DNA of 64,000 nt from Aplectana chamaeleonis (Eukaryota > Nematoda > Chromadorea > Rhabditida > Cosmocercidae): NCBI GenBank assembly GCA_029168955.1, contig JAPDOI010000966.1:1-64000 (forward strand), read 5' to 3'. Of the stretch, positions 31,901 to 45,100 are shown in pieces. The notes beneath the pieces are model-generated. The model was not told the origin of the DNA, made no database searches, and worked only from the letters and a program-made list of their open reading frames with translations. Positions within the stretch are counted from its first letter, which is position 1, and every line of letters begins with the position of its first letter. Position numbers and translations under genes: made by a program.

Positions 31901-34900
31901 CGCGGGACGCCGTAGAAAGTGTGTGGAATCCAAATGAGAGTGCGCCGGATACCGTAGAAAGTGTGTGGGACCCAAGTGGATCTGCTCCGGGCTCCGTATA
32001 AAATGTGCGGTACCCAAGTGGAAATGCGCCCGACGCCATGAAAAGTGTGGAGGACCCAAATGGTTGTGCGCGGAACGCCGTAAAGTTTGTGGGACCCAAA
32101 TGAGGTTGCGCGGGACGCCGTAGAAAGTGTGTGGGATCCAGATGAGAGTGCGCCGGACACCGTAGAAAGTGTTTGGGACCCAAGTGGATCTGCTCCGGGC
32201 CCCGTATAAAATGTGCGGTACCCAAGTGGAAATGCGCCGAACGCCATGGAAAGTGTGGGGGACCCAAATGGGTGTGCGCGGGACGCCGTAGAAAGTGTGT
32301 GGGATCCAAATGAGAGTGCGCCGGACACCGTAGAAAGTGTGTGGGACCCAAGTGGATCTGCTCCGGGCTCCGTATAAAATGTGCGGTACCCAAGTGGAAA
32401 TGCGCCGGACGCCATGGAAAGTGTGGAGGACCCAAATGGGGGTGTGCGGAACGCCGTAGAAAGTTTGTGGGACCCAAATGAGGGTGCGCGGGACGCCGTA
32501 GAAAGTGTGTGGGACCCAAGTGGATCTGCTCCGGGCACCGTATGAAATGTGCGGTACCCAAGTGGAAATGCGCCGAACGCCATGGAAAGTGTGGGGGACC
32601 CAAATGGGTGTGCGCGGGACGCCGTAGAAAGTGTATTGGGATCCAAATGAGAGTGCGCCGGACACCGTAGAAAGTGTGTGGGACCCAAGTGGATCTGCTC
32701 CGGGGAATGTGCGGTACCCAGGAAATGCGCCGGACGCCAAGAAGAGTGTGGGGGACCCAAATGGGTGTGCGCGGAACGCCGTAAAAGTTTGTGGGACCCA
32801 AATGAGGTGCGCGGGACGCCGTAGAAAGTGTGTGGGATCCAAATGAGAGTGCGCCGGACACCGTAGAAAGTGTGTGGGACCCAAGTGGATCTGCTCCGGG
32901 CCCCGTATAAAATGTGCGTTACCCAAGTGGAAATGCGCCGGACGCCATGGAAAGTGTGGGGGATCCAAATGGGTGTGCGCGGAACGCCGTAAAAAGTTTG
33001 TGGGACCCAAATGAGGGTGCGCGGGACGCCGTAGAAAGTGTGTGGGATCCGAATGAGAGTGCGCCGGACACCGTAAAAAGTGTGTGGGACCCAAGTGGAT
33101 CTGCTCCGGGCCCCGTATAAAATCTGCGGTACCCAAGTGGAAATGCGCCGGACGCCAAGAAAAGTGTGGGGGACCCAAATGGGTGTGCGCGGGACGCCGT
33201 AGAAAGTGTGTGGGATCCAAATGAGAGTGCGCCGGACACCGTAGAAAGTGTGTGGGACCCAAGTGGATCTGCTCCGGGCTCCGTATAAAATGTGCGGTAC
33301 CCAAGTGGAAATGCGCCGGACGCCATGGAAAGTGTGGAGGACCCAAATGGGGGTGTGCGGAACGCCGTAGAAAGTTTGTGGGACCCAAATGAGGGTGCGC
33401 GGGACGCCGTAGAAAGTGTGTGGAATCCAAATGAGAGTGCGCCGTATACCGTGGAAAGTGTGCGGGTCCCAAGTGTGGGTGCGCTGGACGCCGTAGAAAG
33501 TATGCGGGATCCAAATTAGTGTGCGCGGAACGCCGTAAAAAGTTTGTGGGACCCAAATGAGGGTGCGCGGGACGCCGTAGAAAGTGTGTGGGATCCGAAT
33601 AAGAGTGCGCCGGACACCGTAGAAAGTGTGTGGGACCCAAGTGAATCTGCTCCGGGCCCCGTATAAAATGTGCGTTACCCAAGTGGAAATGCGCCGGACG
33701 CCATGGAAAGTGTGGGGGGATCCAAATGGGTGTGCGCGGAACGCCGTAAAAAGTTTGTGGGACCCAAATGAGGGTGCGCGGGACGCCGTAGAAAGTGTGT
33801 GGGATCCGAATGAGAGTGCGCCGGACACCGTAAAAAGTGTGTGGGACCCAAGTGGATCTGCTCCGGGCCCCGTATAAAATCTGCGGTACCCAAGTGGAAA
33901 TGCGCCGGACGCCATGGAAAGTGTGGGGGACCCAAATGGGTGTGCGCGGGACGCCGTAGAAAGTGTGTGGGATCCAAATGAGAGTGCGCCGGACACCGTA
34001 GAAAGTGTGTGGGACCCAAGTGGATCTGCTCCGGGCACCGTATGAAATGTGCGGTACCCAAGTGGAAATGCGCCGGACGCCATGGAAAGTGTGGGGGACT
34101 CAAATGGGTGTGCGCGGAACGCCGTAAAAAGTTTGTGGGACCCAAATGAGGGTGCGCGGGACGCCGTAGAAAGTGTGTGGAATCCAAATGAGAGTGCGCC
34201 GGATACCGTGGAAAGTGTGCGGGTCCCAAGTGGGGGTGCGCTGGACGCCGTAGAAAGTATGCGGGATCCAAATTGGTGTGCGCGGAACGCCGTAAAAAGT
34301 TTGTGGGACCCAAATGAGGGTGCGCGGGACGCCGTAGAAAGTGTGTGGGATCCGAATAAGAGTGCGCCGGACACCGTAGAAAGTGTGTGGGACCCAAGTG
34401 GATCTGCTCCGGGCCCCGTGTATAAAATGTGCGTTACCCAAGTGGAAATGCGCCGGACGCCATGGAAAGTGTGGGGGGATCCAAATGGGTGTGCGCGGAA
34501 CGCCGTAGAAAGTGTGTGGGATCCGAATGAGAGTGCGCCGGACACCGTAGAAAGTGTGTGGGACCCAAGTGGATCTGCTCCGGGCCCCGTATAAAATCTG
34601 CGGTACCCAAGTGGAAATGCGCCGGACGCCAAGAAGAAAAGTGTGGGGACCCAAATGGGTGTGCGCGGAACGCCGTAGAAAGTGTGTGGGATCCAAATGA
34701 GAGTGCGCCGGACACCGTAGAAAGTGTTTGGGACCCAAGTGGATCTGCTCCGGGCCCCGTATAAAATGTGCGGTACCCAAGTGGAAATGCGCCGAACGCC
34801 ATGTAAAGTGTGGGGTACCCAAATGGGTGTGCGCGGAACGCCGTAGAAAGTGTGTGGGATCCAAATGAGAGTGCGCCGGACACCGTAGAAAGTGTGTGGG

Positions 34901-37900
34901 ACCCAAGTGGATCTGCTCCGGGCCCCGTATAAAATGTGCGGTACCCAAGTGGAAATGCGCCGGACGCCATGGAAAGTGTGGGGGACCCAAATGGGTGTGC
35001 GCGGGACGAAGTAGAAAGTGTGTGGGATCCAAAAGAGAGTGCGCCGGACACCGTATAAAGTGTGTGGGACCCAAGTGGATCTGCTCCGGGCACCGTATGA
35101 AATGTGCGGTACCCAAGTGGAAATGCGCCGAACGCCATGGAAAGTGTGGGGGACCCAAATGGGTGTGCGCGGGACGCCGTAGAAAGTGTGTGGGATCCAA
35201 AAGAGAGTGCGCCGGACACCGTAGAAAGTGTGTGGGACCCAAGTGGATCTGCTCCGGGCCCCGTATAAAATGTGCGGTACCCAAGTGGAAATGCGCCGAA
35301 CGCCATGGAAAGTGTGGGGGACCCAAATGGGTGTGCGCGGGACGCCGTAGAAAGTGTGTGGGATCCAAATGAGAGTGCGCCGGACACCGTAGAAAGTGTG
35401 TGGGACCCAAGTGGATCTGCTCCGGGCTCCGTATAAAATGTGCGGTACCCAAGTGGAAATGCGCCGGACGCCATGGAAAGTGTGGAGGACCCAAATGGGT
35501 GTGCGCGGGACGCCGTAGAAAGTGTGTGGAGGACCCAAATGGGGTGCGCTGGACGCCGTAAAAAGTTTGTGGGACCCAAATGAGAGTGCGCCGGACACCG
35601 TAGAAAGTGTGTGGGACCCAAGTGGATCTGCTCCGGGCCCCGTATAAAATGTGCGGTACCCAAGTGGAAATGCGCCGAACGCCATGGAAAGTGTGGGGGA
35701 CCCAAATGGGTGTGCGCGGGACGCCGTAGAAAGTGTGTGGGATCCAAATGAGAGTGCGCCGGACACCGTAGAAAGTGTGTGGGACCCAAGTGGATCTGCT
35801 CCGGGCACCGTATGAAATGTGCGGTACCCAAGTGGAAATGCGCCGGACGCCATGGAAAGTGTGGGGGACCCAAATGGGTGTGCGCGGGACGAAGTAGAAA
35901 GTGTGTGGGATCCAAAAGAGAGTGCGCCGGACACCGTATAAAGTGTGTGGGACCCAAGTGGATCTGCTCCGGGCACCGTATGAAATGTGCGGTACCCAAG
36001 TGGAAATGCGCCGAACGCCATGGAAAGTGTGGGGGACCCAAATGGGTGTGCGCGGGACGCCGTAGAAAGTGTGTGGGATCCAAATGAGAGTGCGCCGGAC
36101 ACCGTAGAAAGTGTGTGGGACCCAAGTGGATCTGCTCCGGGCCCCGTATAAAATGTGCGGTACCCAAGTGGAAATGCGCCGAACGCCATGGAAAGTGTGG
36201 GGGACCCAAATGGGTGTGCGCGGGACGCCGTAGAAAGTGTGTGGAATCCAAATGAGAGTGCGCCGTATACCGTGGAAAGTGTGCGGGTCCCAAGTGGATC
36301 TGCTCCGGGCACCGTATAAAATGTGCGGTACCCAAGTGGAAATGCGCCGAACGCCATGGAAAGTGTGGGGACCCAAATGGGTGTGCGCGGAACGCCGTAA
36401 AGTGTGGGACCCAATGAGGGTGCGCGGGACGCCGTAGAAAGTGTGTGGGATCCAAATGAGAGTGCGCCGGACACCGTAGAAAGTGTGTGGGACCCAGAAA
36501 GTGGATCTGCTCCGGAAAGCCCGTGCCGTACCTAAGTGGAATGATATGCGGTACCCAACGTGGAAAGTGCGCGGGACGCCATGGAAAGTGTGGGGGACCC
36601 AAATGGGTGTGCGCGGGACGCCGTAGAAAGTGTGTGGGATCCAAATGAGAGTGCGCCGGACACCGTAGAAAGTGTGTGGGACCCAAGTGGATCTGCTCCG
36701 GGCACCGTATAAAATGTGCGGTACCCAAGTGGAAATGCGCCGAACGCCATGGAAAGTGTGGGGACCCAAATGGGTGTGCGCGGGACGCCGTAGAAAGTGT
36801 GTGGGATCCAAATGAGAGTGCGCCGGACACCGTAGAAAGTGTGTGGGACCCAAGTGGATCTGCTCCGGGCCCCGTATAAAATGTGCGGTACCCAAGTGGA
36901 AATGCGCCGGACGCCATGGAAAGTGTGGGGACCCAAATGGGTGTGCGCGGGACGCCGTAGAAAGTGTGTGGGATCCAAATGAGAGTGCGCCGGACACCGT
37001 AGAAAGTGTGTGGGACCCAAGTGGATCTGCGCCGGGCACCGTATAAAATGTGCGGTACCCAAAGTGGAAATGCGCCGAACGCCATGGAAAGTGTGGGGAC
37101 CCAAATGGGTGTGCGCGGGACGCCGTTGAAAATGTGTGGGATCCAAATTAGAGTGCGCCGGACACCGTAGAAAGTGTGTAGGACCCAAGTGGATCTGCGC
37201 CGGGTCCCGTATAAAATGTGCGGTACCCAAGTGGGAGTGCGCCGGACGCCATGGAAAGTGTGGGGGACCCAAATGGGTGTGCGCGGGACGCCGTAGAAAG
37301 TGTGTGGGATCCCAATGAGAGTGCGCCGGACACCGTAGAAAGTGTGTGGGGCCCAAGTGAATCTGCTCCGGGCCCCGTATAAAATCTGCGGTACCCAAGT
37401 GGAAATGCGCCGGACGCCATGGAAAGTGTGGGGGACCCAAATGGGTGTGCGCGGAACGCCGTACAAAGTTTATGGGACCCAAATGAGGGTGCGCGGGACG
37501 CCGTAGAAAGTGTGTGGGATCCAAATGAGAGTGCGCCGGACACCGTAGAAAGTGTGTGGGACCCAAGTGGATCTGCTCCGGGCCCCGTATAAAATGTGCG
37601 GTACCCAAGTGGAAATGCGCCGGACGCCATGGAAAGTGTGGGGGATCCAAATGGGTGTGCGCGGAACGCCGTAAAAAGTTTGTGGGACCCAAATGAGGGT
37701 GCGCGGGACGCCGTAGAAAGTGTGTGGGATCCAAATGAGAGTGCGCCGGACACCGTAGAAAGTGTGTGGGACCCAAGTGGATCTGCTCCGGGCCCCGTAT
37801 AAAATGTGCGGTACCTAAGTGGAAATGCGCCGGACGCCATGGAAAGTGAGGGGACCCAAATGGGTGTGCGCGGAACGCCGTAGAAAGTGTGTGGGATCCA

Positions 37901-38556
37901 AATGAGAGTGCGCCGGACACCGTAGAAAGTGTGTGGGACCCAAGTGGATGCGCTCCGGGCCCCGCATAAAATGTGCGGGACCCAAGTGGAAATGCGCCGA
38001 ACGCCATGGAAAGTGTGGGGACCCAAATGGGTGTGCGCAGGACGCCGTAGAAAGTGTGTGGGATCCAAATGAGAGTGCGCCGGACACCGTAGAAAGTGTG
38101 TGGGACCCAAGTGGATCTGCTCCGGGCCCCGTATAAAATGTGCGGTACCCAAGTGAAATGCGCCGGACGCCATGGAAAGTGTGGGGACCCAAATGGGTGT
38201 GCGCCGGAACGCCGTAAAAAAGTTTGTGGGACCCAAATGAGGTGCGCTGGACGCCGTAGAAAGTATGCGGGACCCAAATGAGAGTGCGCCGGACACCCTA
38301 GAAAGTGTGTGGGACCCAAGTGGATCTGCTCTGGGTCCCGCATAAAATGTGCGGTACCCAAGTGGAAATGCGCCGGACGCCATGGAAAGTGTGGGGGACC
38401 CAAATGGGTGTGCGCGGGACGCCGTAGAAAGTGTGTGGGACCCAAGTGAAAGTGCGCCGGACGCCATGGAAAGTGTGGGGGACCCAAATGGGTGTGCGCG
38501 GGACACCGTAGAAAGTGTGTGGGACCCAAGTGGATCTGCTCCGGGCCCCGTATAAA

Positions 38557-39186
38557 ATGTGCGGTACCCAAGTGGAATTGCGCCGGACGCCATGGAAAGT
38601 GTGGGGGACCCAAATGGGTGTGCGCAGAACGCCGTAAAAGGTTTGTGGGACCCAAATGAGGGTGCGCGGGACGCCGTAGAAAGTGTGTGGTATCCAAATG
38701 AGAGTGCGCCGGACACCGTAGAAAGTGTGTGGGACCCAAGTGGATCTGCTCCGGGCCCCGTATAAAATGTGCGGTACCCAAGTGGAAATGCGCCGGACGC
38801 CATGGAAAGTGTGGGGGACCCAAATGGGTGTGCGCGGACCGCCGTAAAAAGTTTGTGGGACCCAAATGAGGGTGCGCGGGACGCCGTAGAAAGTGTGTGG
38901 GATCCAAATGAGAGTGCGCCGGACACCGTAGAAAGTGTGTGGGACCCAAGTGGATCTGCTCCGGGCCCCGTATAAAATGTGCGGTACCCAAGTGGAAATG
39001 CGCCGTGCGCCATGAAAAGTGTGGGGACCCAAATGGGTGTGCGCGGAACGCCGTACAAAAGTTTGTGGGACCCAAATGAGGGTGCGCGGGACGCCGTAGA
39101 AAGTGTGTGGGATCCAAATGAGAGTGCGCCGGACACCGTAGAAAGTGTGTGGGACCCAAGTGGATCTGCTCCAGGCCCCGTATAAA
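38557..39186 (+). repeat. Run of three consecutive 210-bp units (A-B-C-D-E)
   Basis: Three units start at 38557, 38767 and 38977, each exactly 210 bp. The third carries compensating small indels (GCGCCGTGCGCC and GCCGTACAAAAG variants), so its length is kept. A good stretch from which to take the full higher-order consensus. Confidence 0.85.
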
Positions 39187-42100
39187 ATCTGCGGTACCCA
39201 AGTGGAATTGCGCCGGACGCCATGGAAAGTGTGGGAGACCCAAATGGGTGTGCGCGGAACGCCGTAAAAAGTTTGTGGGACCCAATTGAGGGTGCGCGGG
39301 ACGCCGTAGAAAGTGTGTGGGACACAAAAGGGAGTGCGCCGGACACCGTAGAAAGGGTGTGGGACCCAAGTGGATCTGCTCCGGGCCCCGTATAAAATGT
39401 GCGGTACCCAAGTGGAAATGCGCCGGACGCCATGGAAAGTGTGGGGGACCCAAATGGGTGTGCGCGGGACGCCGTAGAAAGTGTGTGGGATCCAAATGAG
39501 AGTGCGCCGGACACCGTAGAAAGTGTGTGGGACCCAAGTGGATCTGCTTCGGGCCCCGTATAAAATGTGCGGTACCCAAGTGGAAATGCGCCGGACGCCA
39601 TGGAAAGTGTGGGGGACCCGAATAAGAGTGGTCGGACGCCGTAGAAAGTGTGCGGGTCCCAAATGAGGGTGCGCGGGACGCCGTAGAAAATGTATGGGAC
39701 CCGAATAACAGTGCGCGGGACGCCGTAGAAAGTGTGTGGGACCCAAGTGGATCTGCGCCGGGCGCCGTATGAAAATGTGCGGGACCCAAATGGAAGTGCG
39801 CCGGACGCCGTGGAAAGTGTGTGGGACCCAAATGGGTGTGCGCGGGACGCCGTAGAAAGTGTGTGGGATCCAAATGAGAGTGCGCCGGACACCGTAGAAA
39901 GTGTGTGGGACCCAAAGTGGATCTGCTCCGGGCACCGTATAAAATGTGCGGGACCCAAGTGGAAATGCGCCGGACGCCATGGAAAGTGTGGGGACCCAAA
40001 TGGGTGTGCGCGGGACGCCGTAGAAAGTGTGTGGGATCCAAATGAGAGTGCGCCGGACACCGTAGAAAGTGTGCGTAGGACCCAAGTGGATCTGGTCCGG
40101 GCGCTGTATAAAATGTGCGTTACCCAAGTGGACATGCGCCGGACGCCATGGAAAGTGTGGGGGACCCAAATGGGTGTGCGCGGGACGCCGTAGAAGGTGT
40201 GTGGGATCCGAATAAGAGTGCGCCGGACACCGTAGAAAGTGTGTGGGACCCAAGTGGATCTGCTCCGGGCCCCGTATAAAATGTGCGGTACCCAAGTGGA
40301 AATGCGCCGGACGCCATGGAAAGTGTGGGGGACCCAAATGGGTGTGCGCGGGACGCCGTAGAAAGTGTGTGGGATCCAAATGAGAGTGCGCCGGACACCG
40401 TAGAAAGTGTGTGGGACCCAAGTGGATCTGCTCCGGGCACCGTATGAAATGTGCGGTACCCAAGTGGAAATGCGCCGGACGCCATGGAAAGTGTGGGGGA
40501 CTCAAATGGGTGTGCGCGGAACGCCGTAAAAAGTTTGTGGGACCCAAATGAGGGTGCGCGGGACGCCGTAGAAAGTGTGTGGAATCCAAATGAGAGTGCG
40601 CCGGATACCGTAGAAAGTGTGTGGGACCCAAGTGGATCTGCTCCGGGCTCCGTATAAAATGTGCGGTACCCAAGTGGAAATGCGCCGGACGCCATGGAAA
40701 GTGTGGAGGACCCAAATGGGTGTGCGCGGAACGCCGTAAAAAGTTTGTGGGACCCAAATGAGGGTGCGCGGGACGCCGTAGAAAGTGTGTGGGATCCAAA
40801 TGAGAGTGCGCCGGACACCGTAGAAAGTGTGTGGGACCCAAGTGGATCTGCTCCGGGCCCCGTATAAAATGTGCGGTACCCAAGTGGAAATGCGCCGGAC
40901 GCCATGGAAAGTGTGGGGGACCCAAATGGGTGTGCGCGGGACGCCGTAGAAAGTGTGTGGGATCCAAATGAGAGTGCGCCGGACACCGTAGAAAGTGTGT
41001 GGGACCCAAGTGGATCTGCTCCGGGCCCCGTATAAAATGTGCGGTACCCAAGTGGAAATGCGCCGGACGCCATGGAAAGTGAGGGGACCCAAATGGGTGT
41101 GCGCGGGACGCCGTAGAAAGTGTGTGGGATCCAAATGAGAGTGCGCCGGACACCGTAGAAAGTGTGTGGGACCCAAGTGGATCTGCTCCGGGCCCCGTAT
41201 AAAATGTGCGGTACCCAAGTGGAAATGCGCCGGACGCCATGGAAAGTGTGGGGGACCCAAATGGGTGTGCGCGGAACGCCGTAGAAAGTGTGTGGGATCC
41301 AAATGAGAGTGCGCCGGACACCGTAGAAAGTGTGTGGGACCCAAGTGGATCTGCTCCGGGCCCCGTATAAAATGTGCGGTACCCAAGTGGAAATGCGCCG
41401 GACGCCATGGAAAGTGTGGGGGACCCAAATGGGTGTGCGCGGGACGCCGTAGAAAGTGTGTGGGATCCAAATGAGAGTGCGCCGGACACCGTAGAAAGTG
41501 TGTGGGATCCAAATGAGAGTGCGCCGGACACCGTAGAAAGTGTGTGGGACCCAAGTGGATCTGCTCCGGGCCCCGTATAAAATGTGCGGTACCCAAGTGG
41601 AAATGCGCCGGACGCCATGGAAAGTGAGGGGACCCAAATGGGTGTGCGCGGGACGCCGTAGAAAGTGTGTGGGATCCAAATGAGAGTGCGCCGGACACCG
41701 TAGAAAGTGTGTGGGACCCAAGTGGATCTGCTCCGGGCCCCGTATAAAATGTGCGGTACCCAAGTGGAAATGCGCCGGACGCCATGGAAAGTGTGGGGGG
41801 ACCCAAATGGGTGTGCGCAGGACGCCGTAGAAAGTGTGTGGGATCCAAATGAGAGTGCGCCGGAAAGTCCGTAGAAAGAAGTGTGGTGTAGGACCCAAAG
41901 TGGATCTGCTCTGGGCCCCGTGGATAAAATGTGCGGTACCCAAGTGGAAATGCGCCGGACGCCATGGAAAGTGTGGGGACCCAAATGGGTGTGCGCGGGA
42001 CGCCGTAGAAAGTGTGTGGGATCCAAATGAGAGTGCGCCGGACACCGTAGAAAGTGTGTGGGACCCAAGTGGATCTGCTCCGGGCACCGTATAAAATGTG

Positions 42101-45100
42101 CGGTACCCAAGTGGAAATGCGCCGGACGCCATGGAAAGTGTGGGGACCCAAATGGGTGTGCGCGGAACGCCGTAGAAAGTTTGTGGGACCCAAATGAGGG
42201 TGCGCGGGACGCCGTAGAAAGTGTGTGGGATCCAAATGAGGAGTGCGCCGGACACCGTAGAAAGTGTGTGGGACCCAAGTGGATCTGCTCCGGGCCCCGT
42301 ATAAAATGTGCGGTACCCAAGTGGAAATGCGCCGGACGCCATGGAAAGTGTGGGGACCCAAATGGGTGTGCGCGGGACGCCGTAGAAAGTGTGTGGGATC
42401 CAAATGAGAGTGCGCCGGACACCGTAGAAAGTGTGTGGGACCCAAGTGGATCTGCTCCGGGCCCCGTATAAAATGTGCGGTACCCAAGTGGAAATGCGCC
42501 GGACGCCATGGAAAGTGTGGGGGGACCCAAATGGGTGTGCGCGGAACGCCGTAAAGTTTGTGGGACCCAAATGAGGGTGCGCGGGACGCCGTAGAAAGTG
42601 TGTGGGATCCAAATGAGAGTGCGCCGGACACCGTAGAAAGTGTGTGGGACCCAAGTGGATCTGCTCGGGCCCCGTATAAAATGTGCGGTACCCAAGTGGA
42701 AATGCGCCGAACGCCATGGAAAGTGTGGAGGACCCAAAAGGGTGAGCGCGGGAAACCGTAGAAAGTGTGTGGGATCCAAATGAGAGTGCGCCGGACACCG
42801 TAGTAAGTGTGTGAGAACCAAGTGGATCTGCTCCGGGCCCCGTATAAAATGTGCGGGACCCAAGTGGAAATGCGCCGGACGCCATGGAAAGTGAGGGGAC
42901 CCAAATGGGTGTGCGCGGGACGCCGTAGAAAGTGTGTGGGATCCAAATGAGAGTGCGCCGGACACCGTAGAAAGGGGGTGGGACCCAAGTGGATCTGCTC
43001 CGGGGACCGGATCAAATGTGCGGGAGCCCAGTAGAAATGCGCCGGACGCCATGGAAAGTGTGGGGACCCAATGGTGTGCGCGGAACGCCGTAAAAAGTTT
43101 GTGGGACCCAAATGAGGGTGCGCGGGACGCCGTAGAAAGTGTGTGGGATCCGAATAAGAGTGCGCCGGACACCGCAGAAAGTGTGTGGGACCCAAGTGGA
43201 TCTGCTCCGGGCCCCGTATAAAATGTGCGTTACCCAAGTGGAAATGCGCCGGACGCCATGGAAAGTGTGGGGGACCCAAATGGGTGTGCGCGGGACGCCG
43301 TAGAAAGTGTGTGGGATCCAAATGAGAGTGCGCCGGACACCGTAGAAAGTGTGTGGGACCCAAGTGGATCTGCTCCGGGCACCGTATGAAATGTGCGGTA
43401 CCCAAGTGGAAATGCGCCGGACGCCATGGAAAGTGTGGGGGACCCAAATGGGTGTGCGCGGGACGCCGTAGAAGGTGTGTGGGATCCGAATAAGAGTGCG
43501 CCGGACACCGTAGAAAGTGTGTGGGACCCAAGTGGATCTGCTCCGGGCACCGTATAAAATGTGCGGTACCCAAGTGGAAATGCGCCGGACGCCATGGAAA
43601 GTGTGGGACCCAAATGGGTGTGCGCGGAACGCCGTAAAAAGTTTGTGGGACCCAAATGAGGGTGCGCGGGACGCCGTAGAAAGTGTGTGGGATCCAAATG
43701 AGAGTGCGCCGGACACCGTAGAAAGTGTGTGGGACCCAAGTGGATCTGCTCCGGGCCCCGTATAAAATGTGCGGTACCCAAGTGGAAATGCCCCGGACAC
43801 CATGGAAAGTGTGTGGGACCCAAATGGGTGTGCGCGGAACGCCGTAGAAAGTGTGTGGGATCCAAATGAGAGTGCGCCGGACACCGTAGACAGTGTGTGG
43901 GACCCAAGTGGATCTGCTCCGGGCCCCGTATAAAATGTGCGGTACCCAAGGGGAAATGCGCCGGGCGCCAAGGAAAGTGTGGGGGGACCCAAATGGGTGT
44001 GCGCGGAACGCCGTAGAAAGTTTGTGGGACCCAAATGAGGGTGCGCGGGACGCCGTAGAAAGTGTGGGATCCAAATGAGAGTGCGCCGGACACCGTAGAA
44101 AGTGTGTGGGACCCAAGTGGATCTGCTCCGGACCCCGTATAAAATGTGCGGTACCCAAGTGGAAATGCGCCGGACGCCATGGAAAGTGTGGGGGACCCAA
44201 ATGGGTGTGCGCGGGACGCCGTAGAAAGTGTGTGGGATCCAAAAGAGAGTGCGCCGGACACCGTAGAAAGTGTGTGGGACCCAAGTGGATCTGCTCCGGG
44301 CCCCGTATAAAATGTGCGGTACCCAAGTGGAAATGCGCCGGACGCCATGGAAAGTGTGGGGGACCCAAATGGGTGGGCGCGGAAGGCCGTAAGAAAGTTG
44401 TGTGGGACCCAAATGAGGGTGCGCAGGACGCCGTAGAAAGTGTGTGGGATCCAAATGAGAGTGCGCCGGACACCGTAGAAAGTGTGTGGGACCCAAGTGG
44501 ATCTGCTCCGGGCCCCGTATAAAATGTGCGGTACCCAAGTGGAAGTGCGCCGGACGCCATGGAAAGTGTGGGGGACCCAAATGGGTGTGCGCGGGACGAA
44601 GTAGAAAGTGTGTGGGATCCAAATGAGAGTGCGCCGGACACCGTATAAAGTGTGTGGGACCCAAGTGGATCTGCTCCGGGCCCCGTATAAAATGTGCGGT
44701 ACCCAAGTGGAAATGCGCCGGACGCCATGGAAAGTGTGGGGGACCCAAATGGGTGTGAGCGGCACGCCGTAGAAAGTGTGTGGGATCCAAAAGAGAGTGC
44801 GCCGGACACCGTAGAAAGTGTGTGGGACCCAAGTGGATCTGCTCCGGGCCCCGTATAAAATGTGCGGTACCCAAGTGGAAATGCGCCGGACGCCATGGAA
44901 AGTGTGGGGACCCAAATGGGTGTGCGCGGGACGCCGTAGAAAGTGTGTGGGATCCAAATGAGAGTGCGCCGGACACCGTAGAAAGTGTGTGGGACCCAAG
45001 TGGATCTGCTCCGGGCCCCGTATAAAATGTGGGACCCAAGTGGAAATGCGCCGGACGCCATGGAAAGTGTGTGGGACCCAAATGGGTGTGCGCGGGACGC

